Shown one piece after another: positions 1-9,041 of a stretch of 64,000 bases of DNA (positions are counted from its first letter, which is position 1; each line of letters starts with the position of its first letter). Made by a program: the position numbers and the translations under genes. The notes under the pieces are model-generated. The model was not told the DNA's origin and did not search any database. It was given only the letters and a program-made list of their open reading frames with translations. Where the stretch lies: assembly GCF_003612565.1 (NCBI RefSeq), contig NZ_RAZG01000021.1:1-64000 (forward strand), in the 5' to 3' direction. This DNA comes from Roseburia sp. 1XD42-69. GTDB lineage: Bacteria > Bacillota > Clostridia > Lachnospirales > Lachnospiraceae.

Positions 1-47
1 GAGGATGAAATAAGAAAGAGAAATCGAAAAAGAACGGAAATACGGGC

Positions 48-62
48 TTTAAAGAGTTTCCG
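48..62 (+). repeat. 15-bp box TTTAAAGAGTTTCCG, copy 1
   Basis: Exact 15-base match to positions 2148-2162. The TTTCCG end can pair with CGGAAA at 36-41, giving a short stem-loop. Both copies lie shortly upstream of genes of the same transport cassette, which suggests a shared regulatory or processing site; the function is not known. Confidence 0.5.
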
Positions 63-81
63 AGACCGCTCGAGATATGGA

Positions 82-378
82 ATGGAGGATGTAAAAATTT
101 CTAAAGAAAAGACGCAGGAAATACAAAACCTTTATCAGAGAAAATACGCCATTCAGGATTTATGTGTTGTACTGGCAAGTAAAAATGAATTAGTGGAAGA
201 GGGCAATTTGTTTTATGAGCGTTTGCTAAATGACAATTTATCCTGTGCACAGGCATTGGAAGCGTTTTGGGATGAGATAAAGGCAAAATATAATATAACC
301 GTAAAGCAAGGGGAGGAGTTGTTTCTTGATTTTGATACAGGTGAAATCACCTTGCAGAAAGCAGATTGCGGAGCGTAA
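82..378 (+). CDS. Small acidic protein, possibly of the CXXX-repeat peptide modification type
   Basis: A 98-residue soluble protein with no membrane segment, beginning MEDVKISKEKTQEIQNLYQR and ending in an acidic strand and a CGA tail. Length, the helical 'KEKTQEIQNLYQRK' start and the final FDFDTGEI-like strand recall the small accessory protein of CXXX-repeat peptide (RiPP) cassettes; this is from memory of the family and is not secure. The gene ends two bases before the start of an ABC exporter, so the two are probably translationally coupled. The frame is open back to base 1, so the true start could lie upstream; no good ribosome binding site precedes the ATG. Any precursor peptide or radical SAM maturase would be left of the window. 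Confidence 0.5.
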   Translation: MEDVKISKEKTQEIQNLYQRKYAIQDLCVVLASKNELVEEGNLFYERLLNDNLSCAQALEAFWDEIKAKYNITVKQGEELFLDFDTGEITLQKADCGA

Positions 379-380
379 AG

Positions 381-2095
381 ATGAAAGTAGAAGATGTAAA
401 AAAATTAAAGCTTATATACAAGTTATTTGTTAAAAAAAAAGCTGCATTGCAATTTATATAGCTTTGCAATGCGTATGTTCCATGGTGGAGTTGGTGATAC
501 CTTTGCAGTTTGGAAATGTGTTAGATGCAGCTATTGACAAGAATTTTACGAGAGTAGTACATATTATTTTGATGGTGGTTTTATTGTTTTTGTCAATGAC
601 ATTTTTAAATTACATGAGGTCATGGCTTGATATGAGTATCACCATCGATACATCGAAACGCATGAAAAACCATATAGTGTTTCAGATTTTAAACTTTCCC
701 GGTGAAAAAATAGATGAGTATAAAAATGGCGAATTATTTTCCCGGTTTGAAGATGTGGATAAAATAGTATCTTTTTTGCTGACAGTTCTAAACAGTATAA
801 TATTAAATTGTTGTATCACTGTTTTTTTGGCAGGGATACTTTTAAAAATATCTATTCCCCTGGCAGTATTTCATTTTATCAGTATTCCATTCTTAATGAT
901 AATATCCGGCAGATACAGTAAAGCGGCTAAAAAAGCAGAGAATAGTTTGATTGAGGATAGAGATAAACATTTTAGTTTTTTATTTGGCGTGATGCAGGGA
1001 ACCCGGGAAGTAAGAAGCCTTGGCATGATAAAAAACGTCAGGAAAGTATTTGAAAATAATCATGATGATTTTGTGACAGGGCAGATATCCAGGGGGAAAT
1101 TATCTGCAATTTGGGAAAGCGGGTATTCACTGCTAGCTGTATTTTTTCAGGTTATTATATTGCTGATTTCTTGTTGGCAGATTATTATAGGAAAACTGAC
1201 AGTGGGAATGTACTATTCTTTTAATTCGTATGCTTCGAGATTTTCTGTTTTAGTTCAGGAATTAATTACGTTTCAGGCGCAGTTTGCAGTGATTATTGTA
1301 TCTGTGGATAAAATCATGTGTTTTTTGCAGGAAGATTTGCATAAACCACAGTTTTTTAAGAATGAAATGGATGTACCTGTTCAATCCCTGGAGGTAAAAA
1401 ACTTAAAATTTAAGTATAAAGGTATGGAAAAGGATGTGTTAAAGAATGTTAATTTTCGGTATACAGTGCCTTCATTTCAGGTGATTGTGGGACATAACGG
1501 AAGCGGGAAAAGCACCCTGTTAGATATGCTGATGAACTATTATGCACCGGATGAGGGGAGCATTTTGATTAATGATATTGATATCAGGGAGTTGGAAGCG
1601 GAGAATTTGTACAGTAAAATAGTGTATATCAGGCAGAAGCCCTTTTTTTTTAATATGAGTATCATAGAAAACTTCAGGTTGATAGATGGGCAGATAAGTT
1701 TTGACGAGGTATCCAGGGTATGTCAGATGGTTGGCATGCATGAGCATATTATGAGTTTGCCAAAGCAGTATGATACGGAATTGGGAGAGGATGGAACGCA
1801 TTTTTCCGGAGGGCAGATTCAGTGTTTGGCTATTGCGCGAGGGTTGGTTTTAAATGCAGATATCTATTTATTAGATGAGGTGACATCAGATTTGGATGGC
1901 GAGAATGAACAGCAAATAATGAAAATATTGAGAAGTATACATAAAATCGTTATTTTTGTTACCCATCGGTTGTCAGAAATTGAACCGTCCGACGAGATTT
2001 TGGTTTTAGAAGAGGGAAGGGTGGTAGCGGAAGGAAGGGGGGAGGATTTGGAAAAATCCTGCCAGATATATCGGAATTTGTCTGGTATAAAATAA
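381..2095 (+). CDS. ABC exporter, fused permease-ATPase, with a frame break at an A9 tract
   Basis: Half-size ABC exporter: an N-terminal transmembrane domain of about 290 residues and a C-terminal ATPase with Walker [10 protein letters not shown], signature FSGGQ, Walker B IYLLDE and H-loop FVTHR. No C39 peptidase domain is present. The best start is ATG 381, with GGAG at 370-373, giving MKVEDVKKLKLIYKLFVKKK. That frame stops at 459-461 and the rest is read in the -1 frame. The two frames join inside nine A residues at 432-440: with ten A's the protein would run on as KKKSCIAIYIALQ into the first membrane helix. The in-frame stretch without the N-terminus begins at TTG 464. The break could be a sequencing error, a phase-variable tract, or programmed slippage. 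Neighbours suggest peptide export. Confidence 0.75.
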
Positions 2096-2147
2096 ATTCC
2101 GTATCCGTCCGTTAAAATTGACAAAATGCAAACGGTAACCGCTGGAT

Positions 2148-2162
2148 TTTAAAGAGTTTCCG
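2148..2162 (+). repeat. 15-bp box TTTAAAGAGTTTCCG, copy 2
   Basis: Second exact copy of the box at 48-62, in the 84-99 base gap between the ABC exporter and the FtsX-type permease. An upstream CGGTAA can pair imperfectly with its TTTCCG end, as in copy 1. Confidence 0.5.
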
Positions 2163-2194
2163 TTATATGTTTTTGAGACATGGAGGTAGACAGT

Positions 2195-4096
2195 GTGAGT
2201 AAATTGGCATTTTTTCTAAAGTTTTACAGAACTCAGAAGATTCGGTTTCTAATTCTGATTTTCATTTTTACATTTGCAGGGGCAATCCTTTCCTGTTCCC
2301 TTTTGGTGCAAAGTAACAATGATGATTATGCAAATGTGCAGATGAAGGTATTGAATGATAAGAACGTAATCGATGAAGGCTTTGATGGAGTTTTTATAAT
2401 TATGGAAAAAGTAATGACGATTTTTTCTTTGGGCAGTGTTCTTATTGTTGTCTGGGGATGCACCAGTATTCTTTTCTTTCAGAATATTTCCATGCAGAAA
2501 AGCTTTGCCATGCTTAGGATTTTCGGAATGCAAAAGAAAGATGTTTTTATCCGGGCATGTGTAGAAGGGATTTCCTTCGGGCTGTCAGGAAGTTTTTTGG
2601 GTTGTGTAGGCGGGTATGGATTGTTTGTCCATTTGTCCAGAAAATTGTGTAATATAGAAGAATATATTTCTATATTTTCTATGGAAACAGCAGGGATATT
2701 GCTTATAGTTATGGGAATTCTTACATTGATTGCATTTTTTGGGAGTTTTGTCTCAGGGCTTTTTATCTATGAAACTCCCGTTGTGACAATGTTTTACGGG
2801 AGGGATACAAATAGAGAAAAAAAGACGTGTTTCTATTATGGAATACTTGAATTCGTGCTGTTATATGCTGCTATGACTGTGCTGTTTTTAAAAAACTGGA
2901 AATATATGAATATTATGCTTGTTATCTGCGGAGTGATACTTGGTATGCTGTTTGCAGTATTCTATCTCGTGTTTTCTGGAAGGAGAAAAAAACGCAATGA
3001 AAGAAATAAGGTTTTAGATAAAGTTTCAGGCATAAGCTGGCGTTTTTTGTGTACTAGAAACAAAAGAGATGCACTTCTGGCAGCTACGGTGTCGGTAGGG
3101 GCAATTATCATATGTATTGCACTTAATTTTATATTGGATTTTGGAGGGGTACTGCGGGCTTCTTACAGTGATAATGTGGGTTTTTCAACTGCAGTAGAGG
3201 TTTCGGGTATCCAGAGCGGAGAGTGGATAGGGGAACTGTTAGATAAAAACAGATATTTCTATACAACTGTTTATTGTAAAAATATGAAGTATGCTGATAT
3301 AGGTGTATCTACTGCCAGTGGAGAATCAGATGCCTTTGACGCAATGCTGATAGGGAAACAGACGGATGGCAATAATCGTTTTAGGATTCCGGAAGGAACT
3401 TTTATTGCAGAAAATTATTTTGCATATTTGTGTGGTTTAGAGAGAGGAGAAAAAACAAATGTTTTAGGAAGAGAGTTAATTTGCTCTGAATTTGTAAGTG
3501 AGAAGCAGGTATTTACTCCGGTAACTTACAATTTTAAAGTCAATAGAAGTGATTGGGAACTGCCATTAGATGATACTTGGGAAACAGTATTTCTTTTGGA
3601 TATCAGCAGAGAAGAAGAAAAAGATATAGAATTACTGTTAGAGGGGGAAGTTTGTTCCATAGAAACAGCATCATCGTTTGTAGATATGATAGTGGAATTA
3701 TTGTCGGATTATTTAAGTGTCATTTCAGCTGTAGGGATTATGCTCATTCTGGTAACGGGAACTTTTTTTTATTCAATGGTGCGCAGCGACCTTTTGGCAA
3801 GAAAGAGAGAGATGTATTTATATCAGATATATGGGGCTTCCAGAAGAAAAGCTTTTTGGGTTGTATTTTTGGAATATCTCATGATTGCTTGGATTGCGTC
3901 TTTTAGTGTGGTTTTGGTGGCTATGATAGCAGGTGAGGGCATTTTTTCCTTTCTTTTAAATAAACATTACCCTATGTCAATTCCGGTGATTTTGATAACC
4001 AGTATCATGGTGACTTTTTTCGTGCTGGCCTGCTGTTATATTGCCCAATGGATAAACTTTATAGGTGAAAAAATGGAAATTATTCGTGACGAATAA
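2195..4096 (+). CDS. FtsX-type ABC transporter permease
   Basis: About 633 residues with one N-terminal membrane helix, three grouped helices around residues 70-180, further helices around 225-275 and 300, an extracellular domain of about 200 residues, and three C-terminal helices. This is the layout of BceB/MacB-like FtsX permeases in Firmicutes, which pair with a separate ATPase for peptide-antibiotic resistance or export. The start is taken as GTG 2195, eight bases after GGAGG at 2182-2186; an in-frame ATG at 2180 overlaps that site and is less likely. The ATPase follows 23 bases downstream. Together with the exporter upstream it would form a peptide export/immunity module; the substrate is unknown. 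Confidence 0.8.
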   Translation: MSKLAFFLKFYRTQKIRFLILIFIFTFAGAILSCSLLVQSNNDDYANVQMKVLNDKNVIDEGFDGVFIIMEKVMTIFSLGSVLIVVWGCTSILFFQNISMQKSFAMLRIFGMQKKDVFIRACVEGISFGLSGSFLGCVGGYGLFVHLSRKLCNIEEYISIFSMETAGILLIVMGILTLIAFFGSFVSGLFIYETPVVTMFYGRDTNREKKTCFYYGILEFVLLYAAMTVLFLKNWKYMNIMLVICGVILGMLFAVFYLVFSGRRKKRNERNKVLDKVSGISWRFLCTRNKRDALLAATVSVGAIIICIALNFILDFGGVLRASYSDNVGFSTAVEVSGIQSGEWIGELLDKNRYFYTTVYCKNMKYADIGVSTASGESDAFDAMLIGKQTDGNNRFRIPEGTFIAENYFAYLCGLERGEKTNVLGRELICSEFVSEKQVFTPVTYNFKVNRSDWELPLDDTWETVFLLDISREEEKDIELLLEGEVCSIETASSFVDMIVELLSDYLSVISAVGIMLILVTGTFFYSMVRSDLLARKREMYLYQIYGASRRKAFWVVFLEYLMIAWIASFSVVLVAMIAGEGIFSFLLNKHYPMSIPVILITSIMVTFFVLACCYIAQWINFIGEKMEIIRDE

Positions 4097-4119
4097 CAGG
4101 TGACAGAAAGGAGTTTCAT

Positions 4120-4779
4120 ATGATTAAAGCAGAACATATCAGTAAGAGTATTGAGGTTGGGGATAAAACGGAACACATTTTAAGGGATATTTCTTTTGAA
4201 TTGGATAAAAATACTATAACAGCCATTGTAGGGAAAAGCGGGTGCGGGAAGAGCACCCTGCTCTCTATCTTAAGCGGGATTGATGAGCCCTCCGGGGGAA
4301 AAGTATATCTGGACAAAAAGGATTACTACGACATGGACAGGAAGGAGCAGGAAAAGTTCCGCAATGAAAATATCGGGATTCTGTTTCAGAATTATCACCT
4401 GATTCCCGAACTGACCTGTGAGGAAAATATCCGGATGCCCCTGGTTTTTTCCGATAAAAAAGCCGAGAGCGGCAGGGTGAAAAAAATGATGAAAAGCGTA
4501 GGGCTTGAGAAACAGCGCAGGCTTTACCCTAAACAGATGTCCGGCGGAGAACAGCAGAGGACGGCTATTGTCCGGGCATTGATTAATAAACCTAATATTC
4601 TCTATGCGGATGAGCCTACCGGGGCGCTGGATTCCCAGACCGGAAACAGCGTGATAAAATTTTTGGTAAAATGCGCCCATGACCAGGGGTTGACAGTGCT
4701 GTTGGTCACCCACGATATGGGGATTGCAAACCAGTGCGATAGAATTATTAAGATGGAGAATGGCCGGATTGTGCAGTAA
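4120..4779 (+). CDS. ABC transporter ATP-binding protein (MacB/LolD type)
   Basis: A 219-residue stand-alone ATPase with Walker A VGKSGCGKST, Q-loop FQNYHLIPELT, signature MSGGEQQRT, Walker B ILYADEPTGALDS and H-loop LVTHD. The ADEPTGALD form is typical of ATPases that energise FtsX-type permeases. It follows the permease at 2195-4096 and has the ribosome binding site AAAGGAG upstream of ATG 4120. It should supply ATP hydrolysis to that permease at the inner face of the membrane. It ends with MENGRIVQ, the usual length for the family, with no sign of damage. Confidence 0.88.
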   Translation: MIKAEHISKSIEVGDKTEHILRDISFELDKNTITAIVGKSGCGKSTLLSILSGIDEPSGGKVYLDKKDYYDMDRKEQEKFRNENIGILFQNYHLIPELTCEENIRMPLVFSDKKAESGRVKKMMKSVGLEKQRRLYPKQMSGGEQQRTAIVRALINKPNILYADEPTGALDSQTGNSVIKFLVKCAHDQGLTVLLVTHDMGIANQCDRIIKMENGRIVQ

Positions 4780-5124
4780 AATTTGGAGGAAAAGGGGAAA
4801 GCAGGAAATTCTGAATCTGGTTATATATCTATTTTTACCATTTATCTTGTTAATTTTGCCTGGATATCCATTTTCAGTGCTATTTGTAGTATGTATAGGT
4901 AAATAGTAAAATTTGAAGAAAAGATGAACCAGTATGAAATTAAGAATCAAGAGAACAATGTCAATTATGTTGTGCATTATGACTTGCATTATTTTTTATG
5001 CAACAGCAATGATTGTAAAGGGTTCAGCACTCCAGACAGGGTCTATACAGAATATTTCTTTAATTCCTATTCAGATCATTCAGTTAAAAAATGAAATAAG
5101 AAAAAATTTACGATTCAGGAGGGA
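4780..5124 (+). other. AT-rich stretch without a secure gene
   Basis: Two overlapping small frames are seen. A frame from ATG 4924 to the stop at 5092-5094 encodes 56 residues, is soluble in composition and has AG-rich bases before its ATG. A frame at 4934-5128 encodes 64 residues with an N-terminal hydrophobic segment. A third frame continues out of the ATPase tail and stops at 4904-4906; it encodes a very hydrophobic tail. None has a recognisable family. The stretch may be remnant DNA beside the broken gene that follows. Confidence 0.3.
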
Positions 5125-5582
5125 ATGAAATATGGAAGTAGGAGCCTTAAACAGAAATATAGATTACAATTTTACAGGAAAAAGGCAGATAAAAACCAGG
5201 CTGTTTTTTCCGCGAAAACAAAAAAGAAAGAAGAATCTGTGCCATCTGATCCATTGGGGTATTATAGAAAATTGTGCGAACAGTTTCCAAATATATCATT
5301 TAGATTAGTAGATGAAGAAACAGGAGCCAAAAATACTGATAAAATATGTCTTGGCTATAACGGGAGTATGAATCAAATCGGAGAGAATTTTAGCGGAGTG
5401 GGACATTGCAGCATTAACCTGGATATTTCTGTTATCCGTAAGATGCAGGAAGACCCGGAATATGAGCAGGGGATGATCTCTTTGATTAAGCGAACAGAGA
5501 AAATGTATCCTTCTATTGAAAACGATACAAGGGCATTGGGTATTTCAGGTAAAGAAATTTACATGGAATACCCAATGAGTGT
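5125..5582 (+). pseudogene. Fragment of an uncharacterised Lachnospiraceae protein
   Basis: The conserved-looking part starts near 5233 (SDPLGYYRKLCEQFPNISF) and continues with LGYNGSMNQIGENF and a SINLDISVIRKMQEDPEYE helix, which recalls uncharacterised secreted or cytosolic proteins of clostridia (possibly DUF6033; recalled, not checked). The N-terminal frame is doubtful: the good ribosome binding site at 5117-5122 serves ATG 5132 in a different frame, so a frameshift near the A-rich stretch at 5213-5226 is likely. At the C-terminus the frame runs into the receiver gene of the opposite strand at 5583, so the homologous part seems cut short near 5580. Best read as a twice-damaged remnant. 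Confidence 0.45.
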
Positions 5583-5990
5583 TTATTTGATAAATCCCTG
5601 TCCCAATGCCATGCCCCCTGATTCAAAGACACGGCGGATGCGGGACAGCAAATCCTCTTCCGCAAAGGGTTTTAAAACATAATCGCATATACCCAGTTTG
5701 GCACAGTCCAGGACAGATTTTTTATCTTCCATACCGGTAAGCATAATCACCGGAATGTCAGACCTGTTTGTGATAGAGCGGATTTCTTTTAGGGTTTTCA
5801 GACCGTCCATAGGGGACATTTTAATGTCTAACAAGATGAGGTCCGGCTTCTGTTTTTCCAGGAATTTTAAGGCCCTGGGCCCGGAATTTGCCGTAACTAC
5901 TTCATAATCATTCTGAAGGGTATCCACTATCCTGGATAAGGTAATAGCTGCATCATCCACCGCTAAAATAAGCTTTTTTTGCATTGTCAC
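5583..5990 (-). CDS. Stand-alone response-regulator receiver protein
   Basis: A 135-residue CheY-like protein with a single receiver domain and no output domain. It shows the acidic pair in LAVDDAA, the phosphoacceptor Asp in DLILLDIKMSPMDG, the Thr in VIMLTGMED, and the Lys in DYVLKPFAEED. Its start overlaps the stop of the hybrid kinase by four bases (ATGA), so both are translated from one message. It is likely to take phosphate from the kinase's HPt domain as a diffusible end point of the relay. It may act through protein contacts, since no DNA-binding domain is present. Its stop is the boundary with the broken gene on the other strand. Confidence 0.88.
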   Translation of the reverse strand: MTMQKKLILAVDDAAITLSRIVDTLQNDYEVVTANSGPRALKFLEKQKPDLILLDIKMSPMDGLKTLKEIRSITNRSDIPVIMLTGMEDKKSVLDCAKLGICDYVLKPFAEEDLLSRIRRVFESGGMALGQGFIK

Positions 5991-8830
5991 TTTTTCTCCT
6001 TCCTCAGTGTGTCTAAAAGCTGTCGGAACAGCGCTTCGGCTTCGTCATCCTCATACAGCTTAAGCTGTGTCTGTATCTGCATCAGGCTGTCTTTCGTGTC
6101 TTCGGGCAGGCTGCAGAGAAGCAGGTCTTCTACAATTTTGGCACATTCTCTTGAGTGAAAATCTTCCAACAGGCTTAAAGCCTTTTCCACCTGTTCCAAC
6201 AATTCCCCGGGGGAAGGGCAGGGGAGCATTTCGGATTTTTTCGTGTTCTTTTGGCGCCGGTTTAAAAATTGTCCGATATTTTCTAATAGTTTTTCATATT
6301 CTGTCAGAAGTTTGGGAAGTTCCTGGGCAATATACTCCGTATCCCCCTGGGCGGCAGCATTTTCTTGGGCCCGGGCCAGGGAGGAGACTTCCATGGCCCC
6401 GATATTGGCGGAGGCGCTTTTTAGGCCGTGCACTTCCACCTGGTAACGTGTTAAGTCGGACTGTGAAAATCCTTGAAGGAGGCCAATTTTGCGCCTGCCA
6501 TCGGTATAGTAGAGTTCCAGTAATTCAATAAAGCCCGCTTCATCACCGGAAAAATATTCCATTGCAGTGGTTAAATCCACTCCTTCTATTTGGAAACTGT
6601 AGGGACTTAAAGGGGGAGAAACGTCATCTTCCACCTGGTACTGTCTGTGTTCCTCTGGTATCCAGCGTTTTAGAAGCAGGTTCAGCGCTTTTCTGTCCAG
6701 GGGTTTGGGGATGAAATCCTGAAAACCGCAGTTTAAGAAACGCTCCCGCATCCCTTCCATTGCGTTGGCGGTCAGGGCAATTATTGTGGGGGAAGTCCCG
6801 TTTTCCCCACAGTCCCTGCGGATGATTTCCACCGCCTCAATGCCGTCCATCACAGGCATCATATGGTCCATAAAAATAATGTCAAATTTGTTCTGCCTTA
6901 CCAGTTCAATGGCCATTGGCCCGCTTTCCGCTTCTGTTAAATCCATTCCATATCTGTTTAAAAAGCCCCGGGCAACTTTCCGGTTGATTGCATTGTCATC
7001 AACAAGAAGTACCTTTACATCAGGGGCAGTGAAAGTCTCTGTAAAATCCTGGGAGTCCTTGGGGAGGGCTGGCACCTGGGAAATGGGGCGTCTGTCTGTA
7101 ATCTTCTGGGGAAGGGTGATTTTAAACACAGTTCCTTTTCCATAGACGCTTTCCACTGAGATTTGGCCATTCATAAGCTCCACCAGATGACGGACAATAG
7201 AGAGGCCAAGGCCGGTGCCCTCCACACTTCGGTTGCGCTTGGAGTCCACCTGCTTAAAGTCCTCGAATATTTTTTCCAGATCTTTTTCCTGAATCCCGCA
7301 TCCACTGTCCTGTATACGGAACGTGAGTAATTCTTCATCCTGATCTTTTCCGGGCTGCCCGGTAACACTGGCATGGACATAACCTTCTTTTGTAAATTTA
7401 ATGGCATTGTTTAAAATATTTATGAGTATCTGTTTGATCCGCCCTTCATCGCCGCAGTAGCAGCAGGGAAGGCTGTCGTCACATTTGCATTTGAGAATCA
7501 GCCCTCTTTGGGAGGCCGCCATATCCATCATGCCTGCAACCTCATCTACCAGGGTTTTCAAGTGGTAATTTGTATTTACCAGTTCCATTTTTCCGGCTTC
7601 CACTTTGGACAAATCTAAAATATCATTGATTATCGTCAACAAATTTTTAGCTGCTGACTGCACATCTTTTGCGTGGTCATATATCTGGGAATCTTGGCAT
7701 TTCTCCATAATAATGTCATTCAGCCCGATAATCGCATTCATAGGGGTACGGATTTCATGGGACATATTTGCCAGAAATTCGCTTTTGGCAATGCTGGCTT
7801 TCTCCGCCTGCAGCCGCACACGTTTAATTTCATTAATGTAGGCAGTGGTATCCGTTGTGTCCAAAATAAGAATTACGCATCCCTGTTTTCGTCCATATTC
7901 ATCTTCTATCAGTTTGCTGTGGCTTTCATATTGATGTTCGTTCAGGGAAAAGCGCTGAAGCGTATCATTCTCAAGGATTTCCTCCCGGAAATCTTCTAAT
8001 ATCCGGATGCTTTCCCCAAGTTTGTGGGAAGGCAGGCGGGTAAAGATTTTAGCCGCTGCCTTATTGTAGCTTACCAGCCTTTCATGGTCATCTAGGACGA
8101 TGACGCCGTCCCCCAGGCTTTCCAATACTTTTTCTGCGGCTAAATGCCGGAAATCGTAGTTGCGCCGGCTCCACACAACAATAACCACCATGGACATGCA
8201 GATGCCCAGGGTCATAGGAGTAAAATCAAAAATTTTGGCAATTTTAAAAATATATGCTGTCAGCACCAGCACAGGCAAAGTGGAAATAATAAGAATGGTC
8301 CAGTATTGACGGTTGATTTCCTGATCTGACCGCAATATGGCGCGGATCAGGGTGTAAATGCAAAGGATAAAAGGGATGACCACACGGGATATCATAAACA
8401 GTGTGTACAGAGGGCCATAGGTGATGCGGATATAGTGAAAACCTTCTGCTGCCTTCATCCAGGTAATGTTTTTATAAAATAGTCCGTTCCAGTTAAAAAT
8501 TGCCGTGGGGAGCAAGAAAAAGTTTATAACCCCTAGAATTCTTAAAAAAATTTTCGGGGGAACCGTATAACAGTAGCTGTAGATAAACCAGCAATAGCAA
8601 AAGGCTACAAAAGCAGAGCCGACATTTTCCACTGTCACTGCCGTAACGGCGGCGTCTACTGTGGGAGAAGTCAGCTCTAGTAAATACCCTACATTCTGTA
8701 CCAGAGAACTGCACATACAGAAAATCAATAATTTTTGTTCATGGGCTCCATCTCCATTGAGCAGAAGGAGCAAGGCCACAAAAATCAGTCCTATGCTAAA
8801 AAACTCCAATGCAATGACAAAGCTAAACAT
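5987..8830 (-). CDS. Hybrid sensor histidine kinase with receiver and HPt domains
   Basis: A 947-residue membrane kinase. Residues 1-220 hold about seven hydrophobic segments, resembling the 7TM histidine-kinase sensor region. A PAS-like domain follows (about 230-330, ESLGDGVIVLDDHERLVSYN), then HisKA with His358 in MSHEIRTPMN, the HATPase with NAIKF, DSGCGI and GTGLGLS boxes, a receiver domain with LLVDDNAINRK and the Asp in IIFMDHMMPVMDG, and a C-terminal HPt domain with its His in EVHGLKSASA. All elements for a His-Asp-His relay are present in one chain, with the downstream receiver protein as the probable last acceptor. The signal sensed is unknown. The minus-strand promoter at 8919-8947 fits this two-gene operon. 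Confidence 0.92.
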   Translation of the reverse strand: MFSFVIALEFFSIGLIFVALLLLLNGDGAHEQKLLIFCMCSSLVQNVGYLLELTSPTVDAAVTAVTVENVGSAFVAFCYCWFIYSYCYTVPPKIFLRILGVINFFLLPTAIFNWNGLFYKNITWMKAAEGFHYIRITYGPLYTLFMISRVVIPFILCIYTLIRAILRSDQEINRQYWTILIISTLPVLVLTAYIFKIAKIFDFTPMTLGICMSMVVIVVWSRRNYDFRHLAAEKVLESLGDGVIVLDDHERLVSYNKAAAKIFTRLPSHKLGESIRILEDFREEILENDTLQRFSLNEHQYESHSKLIEDEYGRKQGCVILILDTTDTTAYINEIKRVRLQAEKASIAKSEFLANMSHEIRTPMNAIIGLNDIIMEKCQDSQIYDHAKDVQSAAKNLLTIINDILDLSKVEAGKMELVNTNYHLKTLVDEVAGMMDMAASQRGLILKCKCDDSLPCCYCGDEGRIKQILINILNNAIKFTKEGYVHASVTGQPGKDQDEELLTFRIQDSGCGIQEKDLEKIFEDFKQVDSKRNRSVEGTGLGLSIVRHLVELMNGQISVESVYGKGTVFKITLPQKITDRRPISQVPALPKDSQDFTETFTAPDVKVLLVDDNAINRKVARGFLNRYGMDLTEAESGPMAIELVRQNKFDIIFMDHMMPVMDGIEAVEIIRRDCGENGTSPTIIALTANAMEGMRERFLNCGFQDFIPKPLDRKALNLLLKRWIPEEHRQYQVEDDVSPPLSPYSFQIEGVDLTTAMEYFSGDEAGFIELLELYYTDGRRKIGLLQGFSQSDLTRYQVEVHGLKSASANIGAMEVSSLARAQENAAAQGDTEYIAQELPKLLTEYEKLLENIGQFLNRRQKNTKKSEMLPCPSPGELLEQVEKALSLLEDFHSRECAKIVEDLLLCSLPEDTKDSLMQIQTQLKLYEDDEAEALFRQLLDTLRKEKK

Positions 8831-8918
8831 ACGATTTTTCCACCTGTCTGAATCTCTTAAACGTCAATGTCTCAAAGAATGGTTTTATTGCTAAATTCTG
8901 TAAGTTTCTTATATTTAT

Positions 8919-8947
8919 ATAATAGTAAATTTTTGTATTTATGTCAA
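8919..8947 (-). promoter_or_regulatory. Sigma-A promoter of the hybrid kinase operon
   Basis: On the minus strand, TTGACA (8942-8947) and TATTAT (8919-8924) are separated by 17 bases. It lies about 90 bases upstream of the kinase start. Confidence 0.65.
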
Positions 8948-8964
8948 GAATACGCAGGTTTGCC

Positions 8965-8993
8965 TTGCCCATTCCTTTCTCCCGGGGTATAAT
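8965..8993 (+). promoter_or_regulatory. Sigma-A promoter of cbiK
   Basis: TTGCCC (8965-8970), 17-base spacer, TATAAT (8988-8993). The start codon follows 48 bases later. It diverges from the kinase promoter, with the two -35 boxes only 17 bases apart. Confidence 0.7.
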
Positions 8994-9041
8994 ACAGTTG
9001 ATAAAACTTCACAGATACATATACTGACGGGAGGTAGATTC

